Below the pieces are notes generated by a model. The model was given only the letters and a program-made list of their open reading frames with translations. It was not told the origin of the DNA and made no database searches. A DNA stretch of 64,000 nt. Source: Rheinheimera soli. Lineage in GTDB: Bacteria; Pseudomonadota; Gammaproteobacteria; Enterobacterales; Alteromonadaceae. Within the stretch, counting starts at the first letter, position 1; the number at the start of each line of letters is the position of its first letter. The position numbers and the translations under genes are program-made. Of this stretch, positions 34,799 to 44,496 are shown in pieces. The stretch is taken from the NCBI RefSeq assembly GCF_021290985.1, contig NZ_JAJOYU010000002.1, positions 1-64,000 of the forward strand. The letters are read 5' to 3'.

Positions 34799-34990
34799 CT
34801 AAAAGAAATTTGAAAAGCGGCCAAAAGCGCGGCGTAGCGTCAGTCTTTTATGATTGTGAAACAAGGGAAGCACCAGAGGCCCCAAACACAAAGCAGCCAA
34901 AGCCCAGCGTTTAGCGGCCATACCAGCCCGTAAAGCCGCAATATAGACACTGACACTACTCAGACAAAAAAGGCTCAGGATAAAAACCAC
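34799..34990 (-). CDS. Predicted 63-residue two-helix membrane protein
   Basis: Starts at GTG 34990 with CAGGAG six bases upstream, a better start than any ATG. The peptide has two hydrophobic helices (VVFILSLFCLSSVSVYIAAL and RWALAALCLGPLVLPLF) and a basic tail (HKRLTLRRAFGRF). No family was recognised. The frame is open to 35107, but that extension looks non-coding. It may be a real small membrane protein; evidence is only the ribosome site and hydrophobic pattern. Confidence 0.45.
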   Translation of the reverse strand: MVFILSLFCLSSVSVYIAALRAGMAAKRWALAALCLGPLVLPLFHNHKRLTLRRAFGRFSNFF

Positions 34991-35125
34991 ACCGAACTCC
35001 TGCTTATTACTGCTGCTTAGTAATGCGGCTAAAAAAAACCGCGGCACTATACCAGACCGAGCTGGTACTGACTGCAGAAAATGACTACAAATGCGACGAA
35101 AGCCCAAGTCAGGCCAGCGGAAATA

Positions 35126-35163
35126 AAAAAGCGGCGCAGATCATCAGCCCTGCGCCGCTTTTT
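35126..35163 (-). terminator. Terminator of oligopeptidase B gene
   Basis: AAAAAGCGGCGCAG (35126-35139) and CTGCGCCGCTTTTT (35150-35163) form a perfect 14-bp stem with a 10-base loop, with T-runs both ways. It lies 12 bases past the stop codon. Confidence 0.92.
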
Positions 35164-35174
35164 ATAGTGTTGAA

Positions 35175-37307
35175 TTAAGACTTAGGTGTGGTTGGTAACA
35201 AAGACAAAATAAAAGCGTATTCGTCCGCAACTTCAATCAAACGTGAGAAACGCCCGGATTTGCCACCATGCCCTGCTTCCATAGTGGTGCGGAAGAGCAA
35301 AGGCTGCTGGTCGGTTTTTACGGTACGCAGCTTAGCAACCCATTTCGCCGGTTCAAAGTACTGAACCTGTGAATCATGCAAACCCGTAGTCACCAGCATG
35401 GCCGGATAAGCCTGTTTTTTTACCTGATCATAAGGTGAATACGACAGCATGTAGTCGTAATAAACTTTTTGTTTTGGATTGCCCCACTCATCAAACTCAT
35501 TGGTCGTCAGCGGAATAGATTCATCCAGCATAGTAGTGACCACGTCAACAAAAGGTACATGTGCCACCAGACCACGGTATTTCTCCGGAGCCATATTGGC
35601 TATAGCGCCCATTAACAGACCGCCGGCACTGCCGCCCATGGCAAAGACTTTATCTTTAGCTGCATATTTTTCAGCAACCAGGTAATCAGTGACGTCGATA
35701 AAGTCAGTAAAGGTATTGATTTTTTTCAATAACTTACCGTTTTCATACCAGGCACGCCCCATTTCCTGACCACCCCGAATATGAGCGATGGCGTACACAA
35801 AACCTCGGTCAACTAAAGAGATCACAGTGCTGCGAAAAGACGGTGCACTGGAAATACCGTAAGAGCCATAAGCATATTGATACAAAGGTGCTGTACCATC
35901 TTTTTTCAGGCCCTTTTTATACAGCAGACTGACCGGAATTTTGGTGCCATCTTTTGCTGTGGCCCAGACACGTTCGGTCTGATAATTGTTTTTATCAAAG
36001 CCACCTAAGACTTCCTGTTCCTTCAACAAACGTTTTTCGCCTGTTTTCATATGCATTTCGTACACAGAAGGCGGAGTGGTTAACGATGTATAACGGTAGC
36101 GTAACCAAAGACTGTTTTGTTCTGGATTGTTATCTGTTTTTGCCACATAAGCGGCTTCATCTGATTCGACATACTGGGCTTTACTTAAATCAGACCATGG
36201 CATCAAACGTACTCTGTCCAGGCCATTGCTACGCTCATTAATCACCAGGTAGTCGGTAAACAGCTGGAATGAGTCAATAAATACATCCGGGTTATGAGCC
36301 AACAACGGCTGCCAGCGGCTGCGATCGCCTATTTGGTCATCCTTCACTGTCATCAACCTATAGTTAGGCGCATCCCAGTCGGTCATGATCACCCAACGAT
36401 TATCGATATGCTCAACTTCGTATTTAAAATCGCGCTGACGTGGTGCTATAGAGGTAAATTTGCCAGACTTATCATCACTTTTCAGCACCAGCATCTCATT
36501 GGACACTGTACTGCCAAGCCAAATCACCACAAACTGATCATCAGCACTGTTGCCCACGCCCATATAAAAGCTGCTGTCTTTTTCTTCGTACAAAACTTCA
36601 TCTTTCGCCACATCCTGACCTAGCGTATGGCGGCGCACTTTGGTGCCTAATAAAGTTTGCGGGTCTTTTTCAATATAAAACAGCTGACTGTTATCAGCCG
36701 ACCAGGCCAAAGAGGCTTCAGCACCGGTAATCACAGTCCCTAAATCTTTGCCTGTGCGTAAATCCCGTACCTTGAGGTTGTAATTACGACGGCCCGTGGT
36801 GTCTTCTGCATACGCCAGCAACTGCTGATTAGGGCTGACCTGAAAGTTGCCTATCTGATAGAAATCTTTACCTTCTGCCATGCTGTTCACATCCAGCATC
36901 ACTTGCTCAGCACCACCTGCTTTGGGTTTACGGGCATAAATAGGATACTCTTTGCCTTGCTCAAAGCGGGTGTAATAGGAATAGTCCCCTTTAATGGCAG
37001 GGACAGTGCTGTCATCCTGCTTCACCCGGCCAATAATTTCATCAGCAAGCGTTTTGTTTAGTGTTTTGTACTGGTCGGCATACTGCTGGTAATACTGGTT
37101 TTCGGCATTCAGGTACGCCAGCACTTCTGGTGCCTGTCGTTTATCATCCCGCAGCCAATAATAGGGATCTTGTCTGTCCCCATTTTCTGATTTAACCACA
37201 TAGGGTTTGGTTGGCGCGACAGGTGCGGTTGATGGCATAGCCGCCATCAATTGGATGCTGGTAAGCATGGCAACTCCATAACCAAGGATACGGATCGGAT
37301 TAGGCAT
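35175..37307 (-). CDS. ptrB: Oligopeptidase B (S9A), with signal peptide
   Basis: 710 residues. A seven-blade propeller is followed by the hydrolase domain with Ser560 in AMGGSAGGLL, Asp645 in GLHDSQVQY and His680 in AGHGGKSGR. DESIPLTTNEFDEWGNP is the acidic pocket that favours cleavage after Arg or Lys. The N-terminal hydrophobic stretch (ILGYGVAMLTSIQLMAAMPS) looks like an export signal; E. coli PtrB has none, so this copy may act in the periplasm. Single-gene unit with strong terminator. Confidence 0.93.
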   Translation of the reverse strand: MPNPIRILGYGVAMLTSIQLMAAMPSTAPVAPTKPYVVKSENGDRQDPYYWLRDDKRQAPEVLAYLNAENQYYQQYADQYKTLNKTLADEIIGRVKQDDSTVPAIKGDYSYYTRFEQGKEYPIYARKPKAGGAEQVMLDVNSMAEGKDFYQIGNFQVSPNQQLLAYAEDTTGRRNYNLKVRDLRTGKDLGTVITGAEASLAWSADNSQLFYIEKDPQTLLGTKVRRHTLGQDVAKDEVLYEEKDSSFYMGVGNSADDQFVVIWLGSTVSNEMLVLKSDDKSGKFTSIAPRQRDFKYEVEHIDNRWVIMTDWDAPNYRLMTVKDDQIGDRSRWQPLLAHNPDVFIDSFQLFTDYLVINERSNGLDRVRLMPWSDLSKAQYVESDEAAYVAKTDNNPEQNSLWLRYRYTSLTTPPSVYEMHMKTGEKRLLKEQEVLGGFDKNNYQTERVWATAKDGTKIPVSLLYKKGLKKDGTAPLYQYAYGSYGISSAPSFRSTVISLVDRGFVYAIAHIRGGQEMGRAWYENGKLLKKINTFTDFIDVTDYLVAEKYAAKDKVFAMGGSAGGLLMGAIANMAPEKYRGLVAHVPFVDVVTTMLDESIPLTTNEFDEWGNPKQKVYYDYMLSYSPYDQVKKQAYPAMLVTTGLHDSQVQYFEPAKWVAKLRTVKTDQQPLLFRTTMEAGHGGKSGRFSRLIEVADEYAFILSLLPTTPKS

Positions 37308-37458
37308 GTTTTTCTCTCTTTCTTTGTGTGGATTCAGTGATTAAAAACAACAAAACGTTAACACAACAGCTGTTTTACCACCACCACAGCGGCAACTTAT
37401 GCGACGAATAAGATGTAACAAAACAAAACCCTGTTAAAACAGCAGCAAAGAGAAATAA

Positions 37459-37491
37459 AAAAGGCTGCTATCGGACAGATAGCAGCCTTTT
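37459..37491 (-). terminator. Terminator of the fadIJ operon
   Basis: AAAAGGCTGCTATC (37459-37472) and GATAGCAGCCTTTT (37478-37491) pair perfectly around GGACA, with a T-run on the minus strand. It is 18 bases past the fadJ stop. Confidence 0.92.
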
Positions 37492-37508
37492 CAGGAGCAA
37501 AGGATGGC

Positions 37509-39632
37509 TTAATAGAAAGTGGTATTTTGTTCTGCTTTTTCCAGCAACAGCTTGCTTGGGGCAAAACGTGCGCCAAAACGACTCTCAAAGCTACGCAGAT
37601 GCGCTACTAAAGTGGCAGCACCCATCTGATCGATATAACGGAACGGGCCGCCTAAGAACGGCGGGAAGCCTATACCGAAGATGGCGCCTATGTCACCGTC
37701 ACGGGCACTGCTGATAATGCCTTCTTCTAAGCAGCGCACGGCCTCGTTCAGCATTTGCACCACGCAGCGCAGCGCTATTTGATCGCCACTCAGTTTAGCC
37801 GCCGGGTTTAAACCCAGTACGGTATAAACGGAAGCATCGACCTGCTTTTTGCCTTTGGCTTTGGCGCCGTACAGGTAAAAACCTTTTTCGGTTTTACGAC
37901 CTTTACGGCCATCCGCCAGTAAGCGGTCAAATGCAGCTGGTGCAGTAAAACGCTCACCCAATTCATTCAGCAGAATGGGCGATATTTTAGCGCCTACGTC
38001 TATGCCGACTTCATCCAGTAAGGTAATAGGACCGACAGGGAAACCAAACTTCACCAGCGCTTTATCCAGCGCTTCAACTGGTTCGCCTTCAAGCAGTATA
38101 TTGGCCGCTTCATTCATATAAAGCGCCAGAATACGGTTGACGTAAAAACCTGCGCCATCTTTTACGACGATCGGCGTTTTACCTTGTTTGCGGGCAAAAG
38201 CCACAGTAGTGGCAATAGTTTCAGCCGAGGTTTTGTCATGGGCTATGACTTCAACCAGTGGCATTTTATCCACAGGAGAGAAGTAATGCAGACCAATGAC
38301 ATTTTCAGGCCGAGCCGCTTTGGCTGCAATTTGGCCTATAGGCAATGAACTGGTGTTGCTGGCAAAGACCGTATGTTCAGAGCAGTTGGCTTCGATATCA
38401 GCCACCATTTGCTGTTTTAAATTTAAATCTTCAAACACAGCTTCAACTACTAAATCCACATCGTGGAAACCGCTGTAGTCTGTGGTACCTGTCAGCAGGG
38501 ACATTTGCTTTTGCACTTCAGTCTTAGTGACAAAACGTTTACGCAGCTTTTTCTCCAGCAGGCTGTAGCTATATTTCATTGCATTGGAAATACCTTGCTG
38601 GCTGATGTCTTTAATCCGCACCGGCACACCGGCTTTAGTAGCAGTGACATTGGCGATACCACCGCCCATCAAACCGCCGCCTAAAATAGCGGCTTTACGC
38701 ACTTTACGCGGTTGAACATCCCCTGCCCCAGTCTCTTTTTTCATCTGAGTCGTAGCGAAAAATAATGAACGTAAGGCTTTGGACTCGCTGGTCATGCAAA
38801 GCTCACCAAAAGCTTTGGCTTCCACATCCAGGCCTTTATTAAAACCACCATCCACGCCAGCTTTAATGGCTTTGAGGATCTTCAAAGGTGCCGGGTAATT
38901 GCCATGGGTTTTGGCTAAAGTTTGTTTTTCTGCCTGACTAAACACTATGGCGCGGCCAAAAGGCGTTTTTTCCAGCACTTTACCAACAAAGTTCAGTTTG
39001 ACGTCACGAGCTGCAGGTTTGCCTTTAAGCGCCAACTGCACTGCGGCCTCCAGCAAAATACTTTTAGGGACTACGGCATCCACTAAACCAATTTTTTTCG
39101 CTTGAGCAGCACGCAGCTGCTTGCCGGTTAAAATCATATCCAAAGCTTTTTGAATACCAACCAGACGAGGTAAACGCTGAGTACCACCGCTGCCAGGCAA
39201 TAAACCCAGCTGCACTTCAGGTAAACCCAATACAGTTTTGTTGTCTGTAGTCGCGACACGGGCATGACAGGCCAGCGCCAGCTCTAAACCACCACCTAAA
39301 CAAGGGCCATGAATAGCGGCCACTAATGGAATAGATAAAGCTTCAAGCTGGTTAAACACCAGTTGGCCCATACGGCCAATGTCTTCGGCTTGCTGCGCTG
39401 TAGTGCAGCCATCCAGCATAGAAATATCAGCACCAGCGATAAATGAATCTGGCTTGCCACTGATAATAACTAAACCTTTGATGTCTTTATTGTTTTTTAT
39501 TTCGCTGAGCAAAGATTTAATTTCATCAGCAAAAGCAGCTTTGAGCACATTCATGCTCTCGCCTGCCACATCCATGCTAATCACCCCAATTTGATCAGGG
39601 CGAATACTTAAACTAAAGGTCGGTTGGCTCAT
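37509..39632 (-). CDS. fadJ: Fatty acid oxidation complex subunit alpha FadJ
   Basis: 707 residues, close to E. coli FadJ (714). The N-terminal crotonase half (~1-190) has IAGADISML and the [15 protein letters not shown] and [19 protein letters not shown] motifs (hydratase). The dehydrogenase half has the NAD loop [13 protein letters not shown] near residue 312 and [15 protein letters not shown]. It gives enoyl-CoA hydratase and 3-hydroxyacyl-CoA dehydrogenase activity. It overlaps fadI by one base, so it is translated with it. Confidence 0.96.
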   Translation of the reverse strand: MSQPTFSLSIRPDQIGVISMDVAGESMNVLKAAFADEIKSLLSEIKNNKDIKGLVIISGKPDSFIAGADISMLDGCTTAQQAEDIGRMGQLVFNQLEALSIPLVAAIHGPCLGGGLELALACHARVATTDNKTVLGLPEVQLGLLPGSGGTQRLPRLVGIQKALDMILTGKQLRAAQAKKIGLVDAVVPKSILLEAAVQLALKGKPAARDVKLNFVGKVLEKTPFGRAIVFSQAEKQTLAKTHGNYPAPLKILKAIKAGVDGGFNKGLDVEAKAFGELCMTSESKALRSLFFATTQMKKETGAGDVQPRKVRKAAILGGGLMGGGIANVTATKAGVPVRIKDISQQGISNAMKYSYSLLEKKLRKRFVTKTEVQKQMSLLTGTTDYSGFHDVDLVVEAVFEDLNLKQQMVADIEANCSEHTVFASNTSSLPIGQIAAKAARPENVIGLHYFSPVDKMPLVEVIAHDKTSAETIATTVAFARKQGKTPIVVKDGAGFYVNRILALYMNEAANILLEGEPVEALDKALVKFGFPVGPITLLDEVGIDVGAKISPILLNELGERFTAPAAFDRLLADGRKGRKTEKGFYLYGAKAKGKKQVDASVYTVLGLNPAAKLSGDQIALRCVVQMLNEAVRCLEEGIISSARDGDIGAIFGIGFPPFLGGPFRYIDQMGAATLVAHLRSFESRFGARFAPSKLLLEKAEQNTTFY

Positions 39633-40942
39633 TATTCAGTCTCCACTATCATGGCCGCGCCTAAACCACCGGCAGCACAAGCCGTGGTTAAACCAATACC
39701 ACCACCACGACGTTTTAATTCATTTAAAGTCTGAGTAATTAAACGGGTGCCTGTCGCCGCAAAAGGATGGCCGTAGGCTAAAGAGCCACCTATGACGTTA
39801 AATTTTGCCATATCAATTTCACCTATGGCTTCAGCGCGACCCAGTTTTTCTTCAGCAAATTTCTTGCTGCCAAACATTTTCATATTGGCCAGCGCCTGAG
39901 CAGCAAAAGCTTCGTGCATTTCAATCAGGGTTAAGTCGGACAGTTTCAGACCAGCACGGTCCAAAGCAATAGGTGTCGCATAAGACGGGCCCATCAGCAT
40001 ATCTTCCCAGACATCAATAGCGGCAAAAGCATAGCTGCGGATATAACCTAAGACTTCATAGCCCATGGCTTTAGCACGGCTCTCGGTCATCATCAATACA
40101 GCGGAAGCACCGTCTGTTAAAGGGGTGCTGGTGGCTGCAGTGACAGTACCAAACTGACGGTCAAATACAGGCTTTAACTTGCTGTACGATTCCAGCTTGG
40201 AATCCATACGAATATTGTTGTCGATTTCAAGGAAGGTTTTGTACGGCTCGATGTGAGCGGCCATCACTTCATCTTTTAATAAACCATCTTTCCAGGCTTG
40301 CGCTGCCAGGCTGTGTGAACGGTGCGCCATCGCATCCTGATCGGCACGACTGATGCCGTGGGTTTTGGCCATTTGTTCAGCCGTATCACCCATAGACAAG
40401 CCAGTGGTGTATTCAGCCACTGCTGGAGGTACTGGTAATAAATCTTTTAAACCTAAGCGGCGGAAAATCGCCAGTTTCTGACCAAAAGTTTTGGCTTTGT
40501 TTAAATCGACCAAAGCACGGCCTAATTTTTTGCTGACACCAATAGGTAAAACAGAGCTTGAATCTGCACCACCGGCAATAGCGATTTCGGTGACACCAGC
40601 CATCATGCTTTCGGCCACACTGACCACAGACTGGAAGCTGGTAGCACAAGCACGGGTGACGCTGAAGGCATCTGTATGCACATTCATGCCAGTGCCTAAT
40701 ACGATTTCACGGGCAATGTTTGGCGCTTCCGGCATTTGTACAACTTGACCAAAAACCAATTGATCTATTAACTTGGGCGACAATTCGCTACGGATCAGCA
40801 GTTCGTTGACGACCAGCTTGCCCAGTTCCAGCGCTGAGACGCCATGGAATTCGGTGGCTTGTTTAGCAAATGGAGTACGCAGACCACGCACTATGGCGAT
40901 ACGGTCTCCTTGACGTGTGGTAAGTTGTAGTGGCGCAGCCAT
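39632..40942 (-). CDS. fadI: Acetyl-CoA C-acyltransferase FadI
   Basis: 436 residues from the ATG with AGAGGA upstream, exactly the E. coli FadI length; a TTG two codons earlier is not needed. Thiolase motifs: Cys99 in [20 protein letters not shown], and [14 protein letters not shown] with a terminal [11 protein letters not shown] cysteine. It removes acetyl-CoA in the last step of beta-oxidation. First gene of fadI-fadJ. A strong FadR-type palindrome is 27 bases upstream. Confidence 0.96.
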   Translation of the reverse strand: MAAPLQLTTRQGDRIAIVRGLRTPFAKQATEFHGVSALELGKLVVNELLIRSELSPKLIDQLVFGQVVQMPEAPNIAREIVLGTGMNVHTDAFSVTRACATSFQSVVSVAESMMAGVTEIAIAGGADSSSVLPIGVSKKLGRALVDLNKAKTFGQKLAIFRRLGLKDLLPVPPAVAEYTTGLSMGDTAEQMAKTHGISRADQDAMAHRSHSLAAQAWKDGLLKDEVMAAHIEPYKTFLEIDNNIRMDSKLESYSKLKPVFDRQFGTVTAATSTPLTDGASAVLMMTESRAKAMGYEVLGYIRSYAFAAIDVWEDMLMGPSYATPIALDRAGLKLSDLTLIEMHEAFAAQALANMKMFGSKKFAEEKLGRAEAIGEIDMAKFNVIGGSLAYGHPFAATGTRLITQTLNELKRRGGGIGLTTACAAGGLGAAMIVETE

Positions 40943-40968
40943 GGACAATCCTCTTAGTGTGACTCGTG

Positions 40969-41000
40969 ACAGGTCTGACCTGTAGATAATTTCGATTGTA
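40969..41000 (-). promoter_or_regulatory. FadR-type operator and -10 box before fadI
   Basis: ACAGGTC-T-GACCTGT (40969-40983) is a perfect 15-bp palindrome and fits the FadR half-site pattern TGGTCNGACCA closely, with an A/T change in each arm. A -10 box TACAAT is at 40995-41000 on the minus strand, so the palindrome covers about +5 to +19. Bound FadR would block transcription of fadIJ. Confidence 0.75.
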
Positions 41001-41153
41001 ACCAGAGATCAGGCAAATTAAAACACTTGTTTTAAAACGTCTTGAACCTTATATAAAAGCAAGTGGTCTTAGCCTAGCTTTTTTTTGAGCTAACTGCTTG
41101 GAAAATAAACAACAATAGCTGACGACAATAACTTAAAAACAGTAGTGAGTATT

Positions 41154-42107
41154 ATGGTAAAGGCATTCTCCGCTTTAAAAGACTATCTGGACAGTCAGGT
41201 CTTAGGTCAGCATGCGCTGACGGAAGGTATTTTGTTGGCTTTATTGGCCAATGGTCATTTGCTGGTGGAAGGCCCACCGGGTTTAGCCAAGACCAGAGCA
41301 GTGAATGCTTTGGCGCATGGCGTCGAAGGTCGTTTTCACCGCATTCAGTTTACACCGGATTTATTACCCGCCGATTTAACAGGCACTGATATTTACCGTC
41401 CTGAAACCGGGCAATTTGAGTTTCAGGCTGGCCCTTTGTTTCACCATATTATTCTGGCTGACGAAATTAACCGCGCTCCTGCTAAAGTGCAATCGGCCTT
41501 GTTAGAAGCTATGGCAGAAAAACAAATTACCGTAGGCCGTAAAACCTATGCCCTGCCCGAACTGTTTTTAGTGATGGCAACCCAAAACCCGCTGGAGCAG
41601 GAAGGCACTTATCCTTTGCCTGAAGCTCAACTCGACCGTTTTTTATTGCACCTCAAAGTGGATTATCCGGATGCAGCCACTGAACTGGCTATTTTACGTT
41701 TAACCCGGGGTGAAGCTTTAGCTCATGAAAAAGCCAAATTAAGCCCTATCAGTCAGGCCGATATTTTTGCCGCCCGTCAGGACATTTTAAAACTGCATAT
41801 GGCCGAAAGCCTGGAAAACTATATAGTGCAGCTGGTGATGGCAACCCGTAATGCCGCCGCCTACAGCGAGCAACTGGCGAAATGGATAGCTTATGGTGCC
41901 AGCCCCCGCGCCAGTATTGCTTTGGAACGTTGTGCCCGTGCTAAAGCCTGGTTAGAAGGCCGTGATTTTGTTACGCCGGATGATATTCAGGCAGTATTTT
42001 TTAATGTGCTACGTCATCGTTTGATTTTAACTTACGATGCCGAAGCTCAGGGCTTAAGCACAGATGATGTGCTCAGAGAGATTTTAAAACTGGTTCCTGT
42101 TGCCTGA
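41154..42107 (+). CDS. MoxR-family AAA+ ATPase of the Bat operon
   Basis: 317 residues from ATG 41154 (a GTG three codons earlier is possible). Walker A GPPGLAKT is at ~39-46, Walker B IILADEINRAP near 100, and sensor 1 MATQNPLEQEGTYPLPEAQLDRF, the MoxR signature. It is the first gene of six that overlap or nearly touch. In Bacteroides and Leptospira the Bat operon aids tolerance of oxygen and stress; MoxR with VWA partners is thought to act as an assembly chaperone. Confidence 0.93.
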   Translation: MVKAFSALKDYLDSQVLGQHALTEGILLALLANGHLLVEGPPGLAKTRAVNALAHGVEGRFHRIQFTPDLLPADLTGTDIYRPETGQFEFQAGPLFHHIILADEINRAPAKVQSALLEAMAEKQITVGRKTYALPELFLVMATQNPLEQEGTYPLPEAQLDRFLLHLKVDYPDAATELAILRLTRGEALAHEKAKLSPISQADIFAARQDILKLHMAESLENYIVQLVMATRNAAAYSEQLAKWIAYGASPRASIALERCARAKAWLEGRDFVTPDDIQAVFFNVLRHRLILTYDAEAQGLSTDDVLREILKLVPVA

Positions 42108-42117
42108 TGTGCCATTG

Positions 42118-43059
42118 ATGAATACCCAACTTCAGCTAGAACAACTGGCCACAGACGGTATCCATTTGGATCTGCCGCAACTCTTGGCCTATCAGCGTCA
42201 TCATGCTTTGCTGGATTTAGCCCCCAAAATGGCCATTCAAAGTAAGCTGGCTGGCTCCTATTTGGCCCGCAGTAAAGGCCGGGGTATGGAGTTTGATGAA
42301 GTACGGCATTACCAACCCGGTGATGATGTGCGAACCATCGACTGGCGGGTCACAGCCCGCACCGGCAAAGTACACACCAAATTATTTCGCGAAGAAAAAG
42401 AGCGGCCAGTTTTTATCCTGACCGATTTATCTGAGTCGATGCGTTTTGGCACAAAGTTGCTGCTCAAGTCTGTGCAGGCAGCGCATTTAGCAGCCTTATT
42501 GGCCTGGCATGTGCGTGAAACCGGCGATAAATTAGGTGGCTTGGTCTTCAGTGAACAACAATTGCTTGAGCTTAAACCTGCAGCTCGCAGCCAGGCGGTA
42601 TTACGTTATTTAAATGCGCTGATTAAAATTCAGCAAAACCAAGGCATGGCTGCAGAGTCCAACATTAACCATGCGTTGGGGTTAATGCGTCGTTTAGCCC
42701 GCCCGGGTGCGCTTATTTTTGTGATCTCAGATTTCAGCGCACTTGACGCACAAGGCTTGCGCCATTTACAAGCCATGCGCCAGCATAATGAAATTCGTTG
42801 TGTGCATATTACTGATCCTCTGGATTTGCAGTTGCCCTTGTCTGCTTCTGGTTTAGCGGCAGTGACAGATGGTGTGGAGCTAAAAACTCTGGATTTAGGT
42901 TCATCCACTTTAAAAGACAGTTATCGGCACCAGCAACACCAGTGGCAACAAGCTTTGCAATTGAACTTAAAAAAGCTGAACTGCCGCTACTTAGAAATAA
43001 GTGCAGCCTTGCCTTTGATTGAACAATTAAACAGGAGTTGGCCTGATGGCGAACACTGA
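42118..43059 (+). CDS. DUF58-domain protein
   Basis: About 313 residues from ATG 42118; TTG at 42100 and GTG at 42109 are in frame and none has a clear ribosome site. The DUF58 signature is GMEFDEVRHYQPGDDVRTIDWRVTARTG, followed by a VWA-like fold with FILTDLSESMRFG. It sits between MoxR and the BatA-type genes, as usual. The last bases overlap the next gene (14 bp). Confidence 0.88.
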   Translation: MNTQLQLEQLATDGIHLDLPQLLAYQRHHALLDLAPKMAIQSKLAGSYLARSKGRGMEFDEVRHYQPGDDVRTIDWRVTARTGKVHTKLFREEKERPVFILTDLSESMRFGTKLLLKSVQAAHLAALLAWHVRETGDKLGGLVFSEQQLLELKPAARSQAVLRYLNALIKIQQNQGMAAESNINHALGLMRRLARPGALIFVISDFSALDAQGLRHLQAMRQHNEIRCVHITDPLDLQLPLSASGLAAVTDGVELKTLDLGSSTLKDSYRHQQHQWQQALQLNLKKLNCRYLEISAALPLIEQLNRSWPDGEH

Positions 43060-43504
43060 ACCCCAACTGGCGTTGGCTGATATACAAGAACCGATGCTGA
43101 ACACCTTCTGGCCACCTGCTCCGGGCTGGTGGTTACTTGCATTGCTGCTTATTGTACTCTTGGCCTATGGCTTTCGTTTTTTTTGGAAAAAATGGCAAAA
43201 AGCCTTGCCCTTGCGTCAGGCCAAAGCAGAATTGCGGCTGATTAAACAGCCAGATCAGAGCGCTGAACTGAACGAATTATTGAAACGTCTGGTGCGTTGT
43301 TACAGTCCGGGTCATAGCGTGTTGTCTGCTCCAGTGAAACACTGGCAGGAATTTTTACAGCAACAATTACCCCAACAGCCTTTGCCTGATTTACAGAAAG
43401 TGCTGTATCAATCGGTATCGGATCAAGCTGATTTCACCACTTATCTGCAATTTGCTGAAAAGTGGCTGCATAAAGTTTCTGTCAAACAGCTGGAGCGGCT
43501 TTGA
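43046..43504 (+). CDS. DUF4381-domain membrane protein
   Basis: 152 residues. One membrane helix (GWWLLALLLIVLLAYGFRFFW, ~27-47) and a cytoplasmic helical tail match DUF4381 proteins, always found in this operon position. Function unknown beyond its link to Bat. AGGAG at good spacing lies inside the end of the DUF58 gene. Confidence 0.82.
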   Translation: MANTEPQLALADIQEPMLNTFWPPAPGWWLLALLLIVLLAYGFRFFWKKWQKALPLRQAKAELRLIKQPDQSAELNELLKRLVRCYSPGHSVLSAPVKHWQEFLQQQLPQQPLPDLQKVLYQSVSDQADFTTYLQFAEKWLHKVSVKQLERL

Positions 43505-44496
43505 TGTTTGAATTCAGCTACCCCTGGTTGTTTTTGTTATTACCTTTACCTTTGTTGCTACGACGTAAAACACAGCAGCAAGGCAGCCCTTTAACACACA
43601 AAGCCCTGATCAAAGCCAGTAGCCAGACTGTTGGCCTGACAAGTAAAGCGCCCCGCTCTGTTAAAACCTTACTCGCTTTACTCTGTTGGTGTTTTTTAGT
43701 ATTGGCGGCCACTCAACCCAGATGGCTGGGAGAAACCGTTACTTTGCCACAACAAGGCCGGGATCTGATGTTGGCGCTGGATTTATCCGGATCTATGGCA
43801 ATCAGTGATATGCAGCATCAGGGCCAGAGTATAGACAGACTGCAAGCCGTGAAGCTGGTCGTCAGCGACTTTATTCAAAAACGCAAAGGCGACCGCATTG
43901 GTCTGATTTTATTTGGCGATGCCGCTTATCAACAAACCCCTTTAACCTATGACTTAACTACTATTCAAACCATGCTGGATGAAGCAGTGCGGGGGCTAGT
44001 CGGCGAACGTACCGCCATAGGTGAAGCGATAGGCTTAGCAGTGAAACGGCTGAATACTTACGAAACCTCAAACAAAGTACTGATTTTGTTAAGTGATGGT
44101 GCGAACACAGCTGGTGTGATTCAGCCCATGGAAGCCTTACAACTGGCCAAAGCTGCCGGAGTCAAGGTGTACACCGTAGGTGTTGGAGCCGAACAAATGG
44201 TGCAACAAAGTATTTTTGGCCGTCAGTTGATTAACCCGTCGCAGGATTTGGATGAAGTGCTGCTGACCCGTATTGCAGAAGAAACCGGCGGCAAGTATTT
44301 TCGCGCCCGCGATTTGGCTGAATTGGCACAAATATACAAACTGCTGGATCAGTTAGAACCTATTGAGCGTGACCAAATCAGTTATCGTCCGCAGCAAAGC
44401 CTGTTGCACTGGCCTTTATTGGCGGCGTTGTTTTGTTCTGTGTTACTTGCCTTAAGCCAGGTGCGCTTTGCAGGGAGAATAAAAAATGTGGGCTGA
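43504..44496 (+). CDS. batA: BatA-like VWA membrane protein
   Basis: 330 residues from the ATG that overlaps the previous TGA. Two membrane helices at the N-terminus and one near the C-terminus enclose a VWA domain. The metal motif is complete: DLSGSMAI, with the threonine in the TPLTYD region and SDGANTAG. The VWA domain should face the periplasm. The next gene overlaps by 11 bp. Confidence 0.9.
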   Translation: MFEFSYPWLFLLLPLPLLLRRKTQQQGSPLTHKALIKASSQTVGLTSKAPRSVKTLLALLCWCFLVLAATQPRWLGETVTLPQQGRDLMLALDLSGSMAISDMQHQGQSIDRLQAVKLVVSDFIQKRKGDRIGLILFGDAAYQQTPLTYDLTTIQTMLDEAVRGLVGERTAIGEAIGLAVKRLNTYETSNKVLILLSDGANTAGVIQPMEALQLAKAAGVKVYTVGVGAEQMVQQSIFGRQLINPSQDLDEVLLTRIAEETGGKYFRARDLAELAQIYKLLDQLEPIERDQISYRPQQSLLHWPLLAALFCSVLLALSQVRFAGRIKNVG

